DNA from: Blastobasis lacticolella
Lineage: Eukaryota; Arthropoda; Insecta; Lepidoptera; Blastobasidae
Direction of reading: 5' to 3'
Length of the DNA stretch: 64,000 nt
Assembly (NCBI GenBank): GCA_905147135.1
Contig: LR990042.1
Span: forward strand, 10,841,545 to 10,905,544
Positions within the stretch are counted from its first letter, which is position 1, and every line of letters begins with the position of its first letter. This document shows positions 41,001-53,000 of the stretch, in pieces. Made by a program: the position numbers and the translations under genes. Below the pieces are notes generated by a model. The model worked only from the letters and a program-made list of their open reading frames with translations, was not told the DNA's origin and made no database searches.

Positions 41001-44000
41001 TGTATTTGGACATAACAAAAAAACAAGCTTTAATCGGACAATTTTAGGGTTCTTTAATCCTTATGTTATTTGAACAGAAATATTCCTAATAACTTCTGAC
41101 GCAGTCCTCTAACAAAATGGAACAGAACGCCCATCTGTCCGTCGGTAGGAATATAAGTATATATATCACGGCCAAATTATTCGTAGACTTTCCGAATTTT
41201 AAAAAATAGACGTTTTCGATGACCATTTAAAACCCAATGAAATAGATTAGGGTTGACGAGCCACATTCCATACACGCATTAACGCAACACATTTCTAGTT
41301 CTAATCTAACGTACCTACGATTGCATCAGACTGGTCTCTAGATAATGTGGTGGTTTCAAGTAGACTTTTACGATTATGTTGGTGTTGTAAAGTTTAGGTA
41401 CCCCTAAGTATTCTTAATCTACCGATATTGTTCGCTGATCTACTGATCAGCGTATGCATGTCGGCACCGTCTTCGATGTCGATCGGAATTATCCTAACCA
41501 CATTATTCTAATATTACTGACTAAATAGAATCGGCGCCGTAGTGATACCATTTCCGTTAATTGAAGCAGTGAGATTTCTTTTCTCGTTTCTTTAGTTCAT
41601 AATATTAATCATATACAATGCTAAAATTAACACGCCAATCACGTTCACATTATGCACTGTTTTAAACCAAAATTACAAATGAGCTTGTCAATTGCCCTTT
41701 CTAAAGGGCTTAACGTCGTGCTGCAACCTTGGGTCACGCCGGACGTTTGTACAAATATGTACCTACATTTTAACATTTATCCTTTAAAAAATTATATTTT
41801 TAGCTTGACTATTATTTTGAGCTTAAGAAGTGTAATCTTTATATATAAAACTGTAGACTGCTGACTGCAATTAACGCCGAGCCGAAACCGCTGGGTCCAG
41901 CAGGTTGAAATTTTGCACCTAGGTTCATTATAATGACGTATACCCGTGAACCCTTCGCGAATTCGTTCGCGTGGCCTCCTACCCCTACCCCAACCCTACA
42001 TTATCCTACCCCTACTTCTACCTTACACCTACTTTACCCCTACCTACCCTTTATTTCTTCTTCGTGTTCGCGATAAACTCAAAAACTAAAAACGAATTTT
42101 CATGCAGTTTTCACCAATAGACAGAGTGATTCATGAGGAAGGATATAATTTGTTAAAACTACCCGGCAGATCCTTTCTCCCTTTGATTTGTTGAAATTAA
42201 CCCCCTGAGTGGGCGGAAAATGGGGTGAAAGGTTGTATACAAGAAAAGGTTTATACCAAAATCCACCCCCTCTACGGGAACGGGCTGAATAGGTATTCCA
42301 TTTGAAATGAACGGGTAAACGTAAAAAGTGGTCCACGCGGACGAAGTCGCGGCAAAAGCTAGTAATCAATTATTACTCTCGATATCGTATGTGGATATAG
42401 TTTATGATCTTGGTGAGAGTTCAGCCGCTTACCTACGTGTGATATTGTTTACGCTGTGTGACATATGCGATATTTTGTATTAATTTACTATAAGTACACG
42501 ATTATAGTGGTTTTCCCAGTGTATTTATTACTGTATTTAATATGTATGTATTGAGTATGACTGTCAGTTTTGAGTAGGTAACTAAAACATTTATGTGTAT
42601 CTAAATTACTAGAGTTTCATCATAGCCTATAACAGTCCACTGCAGGACTTAGGGCCTCTCCCACGAGAGGGAAGGTTATTGCCATAATCTCCACGCTTGG
42701 CAGGCGGGTTGGAGATCGCAGTGTTGTAAATATAAAAATGGAAACGCTGCTGCCCATTTACCAACCTACGTAGACTCTAAATCTTTTGCCTCGAAAACAT
42801 TAGTCGCCTAACAACAGCATGAGTGTAAGGGGTTGGTGGTTTCTTCTCTGCCGGACACCACACGGCCAATCCAGTTTGCGAGGGGAGATCCCTACGCAGC
42901 ATTATTACCCTGTTCGTATACACACGTCCGTATGTATGAACGTATACCTACCCTGTACGTATTTATACAGTACAGCCAATGTGACTTGGTGGAATTGCGG
43001 TTGGTATTATAATCTTATAGATTGAAGTTTTCAATTCGTTGATATCGGTCGACAGGGAGCGGACCAGAAATTATAATATGTCAACCCGTACAAGGCCTAG
43101 GGTAGTAGAAGTTGGCAAATTTTCCGCGCTTTTTCAGAGTACGCTTTCAGTTGCCATACTTACGTGGATTCACCCGGTAGTGGAAGCTGCTAGTCTTTAT
43201 CCGCACCTTGAACTAATTGAGTTTTGACCCTTGTACATAACATTCATGATTCGTTGACAATGTTTGCTTTTTGAAATCTCATAATTTAAAAATTGGAGTA
43301 AGCTTAAATATCTATTTAAGCTTACACATGCTTTGCTTACTTTGGGACTCAGCATTACTTTACTTACTTTGGAGTAAGCATATTTTTTTTTTTCATAATA
43401 TACCATACGAATACATAACATGCACAACGTTTTCTATAACTATATAATTGCTTTTATTTTACAATGATATAAGGGCACATCTCTGTAGCTAACTTTAAAA
43501 AAGTCGGGACAAAAACTTAGTCAAATAATCACTAATAATAATATAACCTCACGGGGTGCCAATCGTCTTCCGGGGACGTAAAAATAATAACTAATATGAA
43601 TACCTATTCAAACATGAAACTGTTAAACCTAGGCGCGCTAATAATAAGCTATCGCATTTACAAGTATGGGTACGGCACAGCAACAACACAAAGAGTACTT
43701 TGCCTCGTTTACTCGCTACAGGCCGCATGTGACACGCGTGGAAACGGAAAGGCGGCCTCACCATGACAGCGCATAATCCTTATTTATTCGTTTCTCGCTG
43801 AAACTTGACAAGGACATTATTGATAAAAAAAAGTTCTTACATATGAATTACCTATTCCTGTTATTTTCATGTCATATCTTTCAAAAATAGTATACAAATA
43901 TTTTTGAGTAGGTACAATATTATTAATTAAGATGTACATTACACGTATCTAAACAAAAATATAAGAAACTATGACGCTAATTTTGGTACACACCTTCAAT

Positions 44001-47000
44001 AGCTTTGTGGAATACGTAGTTGGATAGCTATTTTCATGCTGGACAAAAGTTACTATATGACTTGATAATCCATTGTATGTATAATTTTGAAGTAAGCAGA
44101 GAAAAGGTCCGGGATGTTGGGATTTTTGATTTACTAAAATTGAAATATACAGTTTTAAATGAAACAACTTTAGTTATACGCTAGACAAACAGGCAAGCAG
44201 GTCACCTGATGGAAAGTGGTCAAGCAACACGTTTGTTGCCAATGCGTTTCCCACCTCCAAAACCTCGGGACACGTTGCTCTGGCAACAAGTAGGCAAATG
44301 CCACGCTCATATGCTGCCAAAGCCGCGGTTTCCCACATTGCGTAAACAGACGGAAATACGTACTAGGCACCTATGTAGAATTTTACTTTATACAAATTAA
44401 AAGTGATGTGTGGTGCCGCCACTTAAAAGAATAACACCACCCCATCTCTTCTCGTGGGTGTCGTAAGAGGCGACTAAGGGAATAAGTACATTTACATCTA
44501 CTGCACTGCGATCGCCAACCCGCCTGCCAAGCGTGGCGATTATGGCAATATAATAGCGGAATAGCGGGGCCCCCAGTACCCGGCGGCCCCGCCATTCCGG
44601 ACTATGGTAGCGGTCACGGTAACGGCGGGGCAGGGGGTGCGAAGAATCACCGGATGCGACCAGGCTACCACAAAGCACGACCACTGGCCCTGGCTACATA
44701 CAATGTCCAGACACTGCGGATCGACGAAAAGCTCGTGGAACTGGAGGAAGTGGTAAGCAAATTACATTGGGATATTATAGGGTTATCTGAAATCCGAAGA
44801 AAGGGGGAGGACTCGATAATCCTAAAGTCCGGAAATCTGCTTTACTTCCGGGAGGGCGACCAACTGTCCCTAGGTGGTTTCGGGTTCCTAGTCCACAAAT
44901 CCCTCGTGAACAACATCGTCAAAATCGAGAGTGTGTCGTCTAGGGTAGCGTACCTTATTCTCCGAATTACCAAGCGGTATTCGTTGAAGGTCATACAGGT
45001 CTACGTACCGACTTCGACTCACTCCGACGATGAAGTGGAGGCTATGTATGAGGATATTTCTACAGCCATGCATACCTCCAAGACACATTATACCGTTGTC
45101 ATGGGGGATTTCAACGCGAAACTGGGCAAACGAGGCGGAGACGAGTTGAGAGTGGGGCAATTTGGAGTTGGAAGTCGGAACGCCCGTGGCCAGATGCTGG
45201 CCGGCTTTATGGAGAAGGAGGGACTCTTTATGATGAACTCATTTTTCAGGAAGCCTGATCATCGCAGATGGACGTGGGTTAGTCCCACAGAACACGATAG
45301 AAGTGGCATCTTCGCCATTAGTACCGAAACCGATGCCGCCGTTCCCGACCCCACTATTTTTACTACTACTCATGCAACTCAATATGCACAGGCTTACGCA
45401 CGCACACGCAAAGTCAAACGGAGCGCCGTGATTAGTCAATCGGTCACTACCACATACACACATTGCGTTGCGTGTGTGCTGTAAATCCTCCCTGAATTTA
45501 CATTTACGCTAGTGATTGACAAAATCGAATTCTTGTCGATATTAATATTTCAATAAAATTCTAACTATTATTATGGTATTTATTATTTGATAATAATGAA
45601 TTGAAATTGTTATTATATTGACGGGGGTGAGGCGGGGTTCAAGGACGCGTAGAGAGGAGATAGAGAGAGTAGGGGTACGGTAGATTTACCGTAGGGGTAT
45701 GGCAGGAATATGTCAGGAGTACGATAGTGTGTGATGTCCTGAGTAGTTCAGTGGTTAAAACGCTAGTTTGCCATACAAGAGGTTGCGGGTTCGTTTCCAG
45801 GCCTGGCAGAAATTTAATAGATGAATTTTAATTTCTGTAACGGGTCTGGGTGTTCTACGTTTAATAAGAATGTATTTAAAAAAAAGGGTATAAGTACTAT
45901 ATCAATTATCTAGCACCCATAATACAAGCTTTGCTCAGTTTAGGGCTAGATATCGCTGTGTGAATTTGTCTACAATTAGGTATTTATTTTATTTTAGTGT
46001 TAAGGTAACTACATCATACCTCTACCCCACCTGTACCCCACCCGTGCCCCTGCTGTGCCGCTACTAAAAACTAATATCAAAATCGGTCCGCAATTGACGA
46101 AAATTTCAAGGACCACACGTACCTACAATAAAAGAACATTCAATCGAAATAAGAATCTTCTCCTTTTTTGATATCAATTCTACTATACTACAAATATATT
46201 ATATCGATAAACAAAATAATTTATCGATAAGGTCGGTTCATGTGCACAGCACTAGATTGGCCGCAAGGTGTCCTTGAGCGCGGGTGAATATTTTTCGTAA
46301 AATATTGATAAATACGAGGCTTTTAGACTTAACGGTGAAATGAAATCACTCCTTTTGTTTTAGAAGTATGTTAGCTTCTTGCTCGCAATTAACTATTGCG
46401 CAAGATGGCATATTTTTAACATTTTAGGCACAGCTTTTTTTGATGCGCACTCCGTTGCATTCCGCAAGAGACTGACGGCGCGTTCGCGCCTTTTGAAGGA
46501 AATTAGCTCACTAGCGCATAGTTGTGGCGCTACTGCACCGCCTACTTAGCTTTTCTAACTACTTATTTTTCTATGGTTAGTCCCGATGGTGTCACAAAAA
46601 ATGAGATTGACTTCATCCTATCTACGAAACGGCATATATTCAATGATGTCTCGGTGATCAATAGCGTTAAAATTGGCAGTGATCACCGCTTGGTAAGAGG
46701 CACATTGAATATTAATCCCCAGCTGGAAAGATCGAGATTGATGAGGTCCACGCTCCGGCCTGTACCCATCCAAATCCAAAACCCCGAGAGCTTTCAACTC
46801 GAATTACAAAATCGCTTCGAGTGCCTAGGAGAGTGCGTCGACGTGGACGACTATAATAACAGGTTCGTGGAAACTGTCTATACGGTTGGGTCAAAGTTTT
46901 ATAAAGCCTGCCGTACAAACAGAACAAATAAAATATCTGACGATACCCTCAAACTCATCGAAGAAAGACGCGGAATGACTCTGCAATCCCCTGATGATGT

Positions 47001-50000
47001 CTCTCATTTTAGGCGATTTAATCGACAGATCTCCAAGTCTCTAACTCGCGACATACGCCGCTTCAATACTACCAATATTGAGGCGGCGATCGAGCGGAAC
47101 AAAGGCTCTAAAGACTTTGCGAGAGATCTGTCGATTGGACAGAGCCAGTTGACGAGACTGAAAACGGATGACGGCAGAGTTGTTTCGACCAAGTCCGAGG
47201 TTTTGAGGGAAGTCGAGAGGTTCTATGGACAGTTATACACGACAACACGGGCACCTGTTACCAGTATGGCAAAAGATCCCAGAGCCAAGTTGACCCGACA
47301 CTACACCGAAGATATCCCGGACATCAGCCTGTACGAGATTAGTATGGCTCTCAAACAGCTTAAGAACAACAAGGCGCCGGGTGATGATGGAATTACGGCT
47401 GAGCTTCTGAAAGCTGGTGGCAAACCTGTGCTTAAGACCTTTCAGAAGCTGTTCAATTCCGTCATCCTCGAGGGCAAAACGCCGGAAGCATGGCACAGAA
47501 GCATAGTGATATTGTTCTTCAAGAAAGGTGATAAGGCTCTCTTGAAGAACTTCAGACCAATATCGCTACTGACCCATGTCTATAAGCTGTTTTCGAGAGT
47601 CATTACAAATCGTCTCGCACACAGGTTTGATGACTTCCAGCCTCCCGAACAAACCGGATTCCGTAAAGGTTTTAGTACCATAGACCACATACATACGCTG
47701 CGGCAGGTTGTACAGAAGACCGAAGAGTATAACCGGCCATTATGCTTGGCGTTTGTGGATTATGAGCAACCTTCGATTCGATCGAAACTTGGGCGGTGCT
47801 CCAGTCTCTACAGCGGTGCCAAATTGACTATCACTGCACTGCAAGCACTGAAGTGTTTGTACGAAAACGCCACTATGTCAGTTCGTCTCCAGGACAAGAC
47901 CACAGAACCTATTCAGCTGCAGCGAGGTGTTAGACAAGGTGATGTCATATCACCGAAGTTGTTCACCGCTGCACTGGAGGATATCTTTAGGCTTCTGGAC
48001 TGGGACGGACTTGGCATCAATATTAACGGCGAGTACCTCACGCACCTCAGATTTGCTGACGATATCGTAGTCATGGCTGAAACCCTGGAAGACTTGGGCA
48101 AAATGCTCGATGACCTCTGTAGGGCCTCTCAACAAGTAGGTTTTAAAATGAACATGGACAAGACGAAAATTATGTCGAATGTCCATGTTGTGCCTACTCC
48201 AGTGACAGTTGTTGACGACTATACATACCTAGGACAAATAGTCCGGCTAGGTAGGTCCAATTTCGAAAAAGAGGTCAATCGACGAATCCAACTCGGTTGG
48301 GCAGCGTTCGGGAAGCTACGCCACATATTTTCGTCCCAATTACCGCAGTGTCTCATGACGAAGGTCTTTGACTAATGTGTGTTGCCAGTGATGACTTACG
48401 GATCTGAAACGTGGCCACTATGGGCCTTATAAGAAAGCTTACTGTTACCCAAAGGGCAATGGAAAGAGCTATGCTCGAAGTTTCTTTGCGCGATCGAGTC
48501 AGAAATGAGGAGATCCGCAAGCGAACCAAGGTCACCGACATAGCTCTAAGGATTGCCAGACTGAAGTGGCAGTGGGCAGGGCACATAACTCGAAGAACAG
48601 ATGGCCGATGGGGCAGTAAAATTCTCGAGTGGCGACCACGTACCGGTAGACGCAGCGTGGGTAGGCCTCCTACAAGGTGGACCGACGAGCTTGTAAGGAT
48701 CGCAGGTACCAGCTGGATGCGGAAAGCACATGACCGGTCTTTGTGGAGATCTCTGGGGGACGCCTATGCCCAGCAGTGGGCGTCTACTGGCTGATATGAT
48801 GATGATAATGACAAATTAAAAAGACTCCGTAATTACTTAGACTATTTTTATTAAAAATCTGCTACATTACTTTGGAATCATGTTTTCAAGCATATTCAGC
48901 TTATCTGTTCGTCGACATTTCTTTACTTGCCACAGAAATTAGTATAGTAGGTCGTAATCGTAACGATATGACATGGAGATTTCGGCACTTTCCATGTTTC
49001 GAAGATACCTATCTCATTTATGACTCTGTAAACAACTTACCTACCTAACATTGCGATAGTGATGTTGGACATAAGTCAAGAAACCACCACCACCAATTCG
49101 ATTCACTTTTACTTATATATCACATTTTTTGTCCGTATATGTATACGAATTAAATATGAAGTACCTAGTGACCTAATTAGTTTGTTCGCCATAATTGTAT
49201 TAAGCGCGCCTCTTTAATTTACTTTGGGTTAATTCCACTCTATTGTGTAATATTCGATAAGAGCCAGTCAATATCAGTCCCAATTTCAAAGTACTTTGTA
49301 TTCCATATCATCAGTAGTAATTTCGCCAAGCCTAACGAACTCTGCACTTTTCTGAAACTGATAAAACGGACGATAATAGTTTGTACCTCTGACTCTCGGC
49401 ACTGATCAGGGAAACCTACTTATTTTGTTCTCCCGGGAAACCCCCGAGTTCTAGCTAACTTATCTACTAGTCACTATGGAGTGTTAATAGATAAAACAGT
49501 ACTTAGTTATATTACCAAGAACATAGGTTTTAACGAAAATTCCGGAGTGCAATTATCGACTTATGACTGGGTATTTATTTGTTCCGTATTTAGTATTTCC
49601 GTAATGAAAATAATACCATATGTGGGGCTATTACGAGTATCTTTTTATATAGCAATCAATCAGGTCGTTGTCTCTTTTCGATGTCGGGGACGTTAGTATA
49701 GATATTCTGGGGTCGGGGTTATTTTGTCCTCGATCCAAATCAATTCAATTTCCTATGGTTTCCGCTTTTGTCTACAACGTAAACGGAACCAAAAATATCC
49801 AATACTGAATTTGGCTAGTATAATATCAGATTGAGATGAAAGATAATATAATAATAGATTAGTAATACTGACTACGCTATAATTTGTACGTATATCTAAA
49901 CCCATAGAAGCAACTTGCAATTACATATACTTCTTTGTAAAACTTTGTAAATAGGTAGGTATATATTGAATTATTATTAGTATGTTTTGTACCCTGTTGA

Positions 50001-53000
50001 GGTACTAAAGAATGGACTTTAAGGAGTCTATATTTATGTGTAGATTTACTGAAAAACACTTTTAATACCTACTGAGTTAGCGATTATTGCGATAATTCAT
50101 AAAAAGGTTAGCCAAGTCGTGAATGAAATAAACTTTGTCTGACAAAATTGTTGAGGTAGGTATATACTCGTATAATATGTGTTTCCTCTTGATATTCATG
50201 ATGTCTATGTACTACTTACCAATTTGTGTATACTTAACAATTACGTCGTTATTCGCATCGTTTTTTATGGAATTGGCATTTTGTGTCTGTGTCTATTCAC
50301 AACCGTAAAGCTGTGCTTCGAGATCGAGGCACGGCAGTGTGCCAGGCCAAGTTCCGGCAGTGCGTAGACAATATATTTATATTTACACGAAACCTTTCGG
50401 CGTGTTTACTATCATAACTTCGTTAGCGTCCCACATAAAAGTATGAGATTGTGTAAGTAAATTGAATTGCCCGTTAAACTTTTGAAAAATTTATGTCAAG
50501 TATTTACTGGGATGTTTGAGTTTAAAAAGCGCCCATTTATACCCGACTGCGACAGAAGGAGCGTTATACTACTGACTGACTGATTTATTGACTTATAAAC
50601 TTGAAATTTGGTTTAGGCTTTAGGCTACAAGTATAAAAGAACTCTGAGATCTGCACATTTTTACTCAGAACGGCCTGAAAAGGGGGCGGTAATATCGTAT
50701 TTTAGGTTTCGCAAGTGTGCAATCTGATCGAATCTGGATTTCTAAGATTATATTGTCTTAGTATTTTTAAAATACAGGCGAGATTTTACTCACTAAAAAA
50801 GAAAATTTCTAATTTTGCCTTCCACGCCCCAAAACAAATTGTCTTAAAGTTTGTATTACCAACAAAGACAAACTTTCGCACTACATGGCGGTGCAATTTA
50901 TTTTTTTGACTCCGCCCGTACTCTGCCATTCCGACGCGGAAAACGGGTCCAATGGAAGTTATTGACGACTATACATACCTAGGACAAATACTCCAGCTAG
51001 GTAAGTCCAATTTTCAGAAAGAGGTTAATAGGAATTCAAATGGTAGAACCCACTAAAACTTGTTATGTAAATGTTCAAAAAACTCGACCTCCTAAAGTAC
51101 TCAGATCTAAAATTAGACCAAGTTTTTGCCACAATTTTATTCTAAATATAACCTTAAATAACCTTAGCCATATTTTACACAAGTGTTTTTGGTGGGGTTA
51201 GGTACTTAACGTAAAATGGCCAACTAAATGCCTAACTACGTAATAGCACTTGCTAACTATGGTAAACAGTCTGTGACGTAATTGTTAGTCGGTGCGAGAT
51301 GTGTCAGTGACGTAGTCTTGCATATTCAGATTAAAATCTATCCATACGCTTAGATATTAAAATGAAGCGTGTGTTTTATTATTAATTGGTAAACATTTTT
51401 ATGCTATGCATTTTGTTTATACATAATAATGTATAAACTTATTACAATATTGACAGCGCTATCTTTGTTTGACTTATCGAGTTATCATTCCAACTATTGT
51501 TTAAAATTTGAATTTATAAGTCTTAAGCTTAATAATTGCTTTCAACATGTCGTGTGGTATTAAAGTAAGTTCAATACTCAACAGCTATGTCTACACATAC
51601 GTAGATGGCTACGTTAAATATGTTTTGTTTGTTAAATAAAATTTTGCTAGCCGGCATGACTTGCACATTTTTATCACCGCCTCGCACCATACCATTTCAT
51701 ATATACACTCGTATATATGTGTGTGTGTGTGTATTGACTAAATGTTATAGGTACAACATTTATTTATAAACTTGTTTCTTGCAAAGTGTTTTTTAAAGTT
51801 AAAAAATATTCTATATTTAGGTTAGGTTACGCTTATTAGCATAATAAGAGGCAATATGAAGTTTGATTCGTATAATTTTGTTAGTAGGAGTAACTCCTGT
51901 ACCGACCGTGCCGAAGCTACATTTCTTAAGTGAAATTATTTCAAACTAGAAACTGTTGACAAGGAAAACACTTATGTAGAGCCTTTGCTTCTGCAGGGAA
52001 ATTGAGTATTCACATAATTTCGTGCTTCTCGCGGGTTTAACCTTTGCGCAGTAGCTAGTTATTATAATATTCTATTAAATGTTTCCTCGACTTTATGATG
52101 TAGTGATTTGTGAATTGATGTTGGAGTGAATTGGTCATGGATATGCAACTGTTTATATTTTCAACTATGTCAACACACTGGGCGTAGATAAGCTTTCCAT
52201 GTATATGATCACCTTTGTTAGTCGCCAGAGCAGGGTGTCAAAAATAGTCGATAGCGATCAAATGCTCGAGTCGAAGGCGAATAGCATTAACATTTCCCTG
52301 AAGACGGATCCAGTCTAGTGTGCAGCTTGTTTGCGAGACCGATAACAAAAGTTAAGCTACGCACACTGAAGCCCGTAACTGGACGGGTGACCGTTTTAAT
52401 CGAGGTCAATCGAACTTAGCACCGCAACGAGTTTGACGCTCATTAGGTATGCCTTTTAATACCCTTATCAACGCGAAGGGTGACCAGGTCTTCCGCTGGG
52501 GAATTCCTATTTACAATATTAGTATATATAACACAAAGTCGCTTTCTGCCGATATCAGATCTTTTAAACTACGCAATGGATATTAATGCTGTTTTCAATA
52601 ATATATATAGTGATTTCATACAAAGGTTTATAGGGTAGGACATCACGCGAACGAAGTCGCTGCGGGCCAGCTAGTCTGTTATAAGACGATTTGAAACTAT
52701 TATTTTAGTTGATCGGCGAAATTACTGGATAATAAAACCACAAATCACAAAAAATAAAAGATAACTTTTTAAACATAAATCTTGTCATTATTTTTGGACT
52801 CTGTTTTTAACTTTTAAATTCAAGAAAATTTATTTAAAAAATTTCTGTGATAGTTATGAGACTCTTTCAAGCATCATGTTACCGCTAGATACTACTGAGT
52901 AGCTCCTGTCGTGTATACTAGTACTTATATATAGTACTTAAGTACTATCATCTAACTCCTAATCGTTAAGGACTTCTGTGCCTTCATCATAAGCAGAGCA

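Larger units (their letters stand above)
44420..48812 (+). mobile_element. RTE family A LINE with a 1.29-kb nested insertion
   Basis: Runs from a GC-rich 5' leader (about 44,420-44,650) through endonuclease (44,654-45,286), the nested insertion (45,287-46,574), reverse transcriptase and the C-terminal segment, to a GATGATGATAA tail at about 48,810. This is the order of RTE-clade elements. With the insertion removed, the element is about 3.1 kb. Lies in Keap1 intron 2 in sense orientation. Catalytic defects are listed under the RT entry. Confidence 0.9.

Noticed and set aside
45736..45812. Possible genuine tRNA gene
   Set aside because: A and B boxes are present but the cloverleaf is poor and the sequence continues into a repeated body, so it is a SINE head.
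52340..52400. Possible 5S rRNA gene
   Set aside because: Only promoter boxes are conserved; flanking 5S sequence is lost and the body repeats elsewhere.
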